5,944 nt of DNA from an uncultured bacterium (lineage in GTDB: Bacteria; Cyanobacteriota; Vampirovibrionia; Gastranaerophilales; Gastranaerophilaceae). Below are positions 5,378 through 5,944 of the stretch, piece by piece. Position 1 is the first letter of the stretch; each line of letters begins with the position of its first letter. Made by a program: the position numbers and the translations under genes. Location of the stretch: positions 1 through 5,944 of the forward strand of contig CACZPB010000197.1 in the NCBI GenBank assembly GCA_902782905.1. The letters run 5' to 3'. Below the pieces are notes generated by a model. That model ran no database searches, had not been told where the DNA came from, and saw nothing but the letters and a program-made list of their open reading frames with translations.

Positions 5378-5944
5378 ATGGTGGCTAATAGCGCAGAAAA
5401 TATGAATATTGCAGTAGGGTTGACACCTCACCCCTACCCTCTCCTCAAGGAGAGGGAGAATTCTGCTGTCCACGAAGCCGAAGTGGACGGGATTGAAATT
5501 CTCGTAAGCCTGGCAAAACAAGGCAAAATTGATCCTTGGAATGTTAATATCGTTGACGTTACTGATAAGTATTTGATGCACCTTTTTCAATCAAAGGCGC
5601 AGAATCTTAGAATGACGGGCAGAACTCTTTTATTTGCTGCTATCCTTTTGAAACTTAAGTCGAATGTGCTAGAAGGCATTGACGTTATGGATTTTGAGCC
5701 TCAGCACGAAGAAGATTTTAATTACTCTGATGATAATGAGCTGGATTATTCGACAGAAGATTATGTTCCGACAAATAACGTAATTTCGATTGATGAAGTT
5801 TTACAGAGAAGAACTTCTGTAAGGTTAAATCATAATCGTGTTGTTACATTGCGGGATTTGATTCGTCAATTGGAGTTCTATGAAATGCTCGATAAAAAGC
5901 AATCTTTAAAGACTGCACATGAAAGAGCAAAACGCAGGGTACAA
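5378..5944 (+). CDS. scpA: Segregation and condensation protein A (kleisin ScpA), 3'-partial
   Basis: ScpA bridges the two SMC heads and binds ScpB to complete the bacterial SMC ring; its N-terminal domain grips the SMC neck. The frame is open to the right edge, with 189 codons visible of a usual ~250, so the C-terminal winged helix is missing. Signature parts, counted from ATG 5378: GIEILVSLAKQGKIDPWNV (38-56, the cyanobacterial-style 'LAxxGxIDPWxV'), a helical stretch with RMTGRTLLFAAILLKLKS, an acidic linker (~100-131, EEDFNYSDDNELDYSTEDY), then ISIDEVLQRR and LRDLIRQLEFYEM. The start is uncertain. ATG 5378 follows the in-frame stop at 5366-5368; ATG 5402 is also possible; neither has a good ribosome site. 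Residues ~15-29 (LTPHPYPLLKERENS) are encoded by a palindromic element and look foreign to the family. A separate promoter lies at 5256-5284. Confidence 0.9.
   Translation, partial: MVANSAENMNIAVGLTPHPYPLLKERENSAVHEAEVDGIEILVSLAKQGKIDPWNVNIVDVTDKYLMHLFQSKAQNLRMTGRTLLFAAILLKLKSNVLEGIDVMDFEPQHEEDFNYSDDNELDYSTEDYVPTNNVISIDEVLQRRTSVRLNHNRVVTLRDLIRQLEFYEMLDKKQSLKTAHERAKRRVQ
5422..5460 (+). repeat. GC-rich palindromic repeat element lying in frame inside scpA
   Basis: A pyrimidine-rich run (CACCTCACCCC, TACCCTCTCCTC) flips at 5446 into a purine run (AAGGAGAGGGAGAA). The core is an 8-bp perfect stem CCCTCTCC (5437-5444) with GGAGAGGG (5449-5456) closing on TCAA. The sequence is strikingly GC-rich and strand-biased against its AT-rich surroundings. 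It matches, from memory, a scattered palindromic repeat with the pattern CCTCACCCC..CCCTCTCC..GGAGAGGG that often surfaces in translated databases as 'LTPHPNPLP.GEG'-like peptides. Here it adds about 15 codons without a stop. Its exact ends and any target duplication cannot be fixed from one copy. Confidence 0.6.
5468..5488 (+). repeat. Second small inverted repeat in the scpA 5' coding region
   Basis: GTCCAC (5468-5473) pairs perfectly with GTGGAC (5483-5488) around the 9-base loop GAAGCCGAA. It begins eight bases after the palindromic element and could be its second half, a separate mRNA structure, or just the codons for VHEAEVDG. Six base pairs alone is weak evidence. Confidence 0.3.

Noticed and set aside
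5422..5488. CRISPR array or insertion-sequence end
   Set aside because: Only one copy of the palindrome is present, with no regular spacers and no transposase; a small palindromic repeat fits better.
5345..5590. 81-codon minus-strand ORF opposite scpA
   Set aside because: It is the antisense shadow of scpA. Part of its apparent protein (LPLLEERVGVRC) is just the palindromic element read backwards.

Overview
The window reads as a piece of an AT-rich genome of a diderm bacterium. The best guess at lineage is the cyanobacterial side of the tree, probably a non-photosynthetic relative (Vampirovibrionia/Melainabacteria, e.g. Gastranaerophilales). The evidence is the SMC protein: its head motifs (GMSGGEK, FYAFDEVDASLDG, FIVVSHRKPMIE, RTIGVTQ) and the ScpA motif GKIDPWNV match the cyanobacterial forms as I remember them better than the Firmicute or proteobacterial ones. 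A TpsB/Omp85-type outer-membrane barrel next door shows that the cell has an outer membrane. This placement is from memory of the families and was not searched.

Layout, all main genes on the + strand. (1) 1-1532: the 3' part of a ShlB/FhaC-type two-partner-secretion transporter, open at the left edge, with an unusual Lys/Ala-rich tail after the last barrel strand. (2) 1533-1639: a strong intrinsic terminator with a UUCG loop, then a near-consensus sigma70 promoter. (3) 1640-5131: a complete smc of 1163 codons, starting at an ATG rather than at the TTG one codon upstream. (4) 5132-5377: a 246-bp gap. It holds a possible minus-strand gene remnant, a tandem 8-bp repeat touching the -35 box of a near-perfect extended -10 promoter, and a structured leader with an 8-codon mini-ORF whose Shine-Dalgarno is buried in a hairpin. 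(5) 5378-5944: scpA, the kleisin partner of SMC, open at the right edge (189 codons visible).

SMC and ScpA (with ScpB, not in the window) form the bacterial condensin-like complex that organises and segregates chromosomes, so genes 3 and 5 form a functional pair. They do not look like a simple operon, because scpA has its own promoter and a complex leader. The secretion gene is closed off by its terminator and is probably functionally unrelated.

The most interesting spot is the start of scpA. A GC-rich palindromic element of the CCTCACCCC...CCCTCTCC/GGAGAGGG kind appears to sit inside the reading frame, contributing about 15 codons (LTPHPYPLLKERENS) without breaking it. This resembles the way Rickettsia palindromic elements sit inside genes. 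Together with the buried Shine-Dalgarno, the mini-ORF and the uncertain start codon, it makes the 5' end of scpA the part most worth checking.
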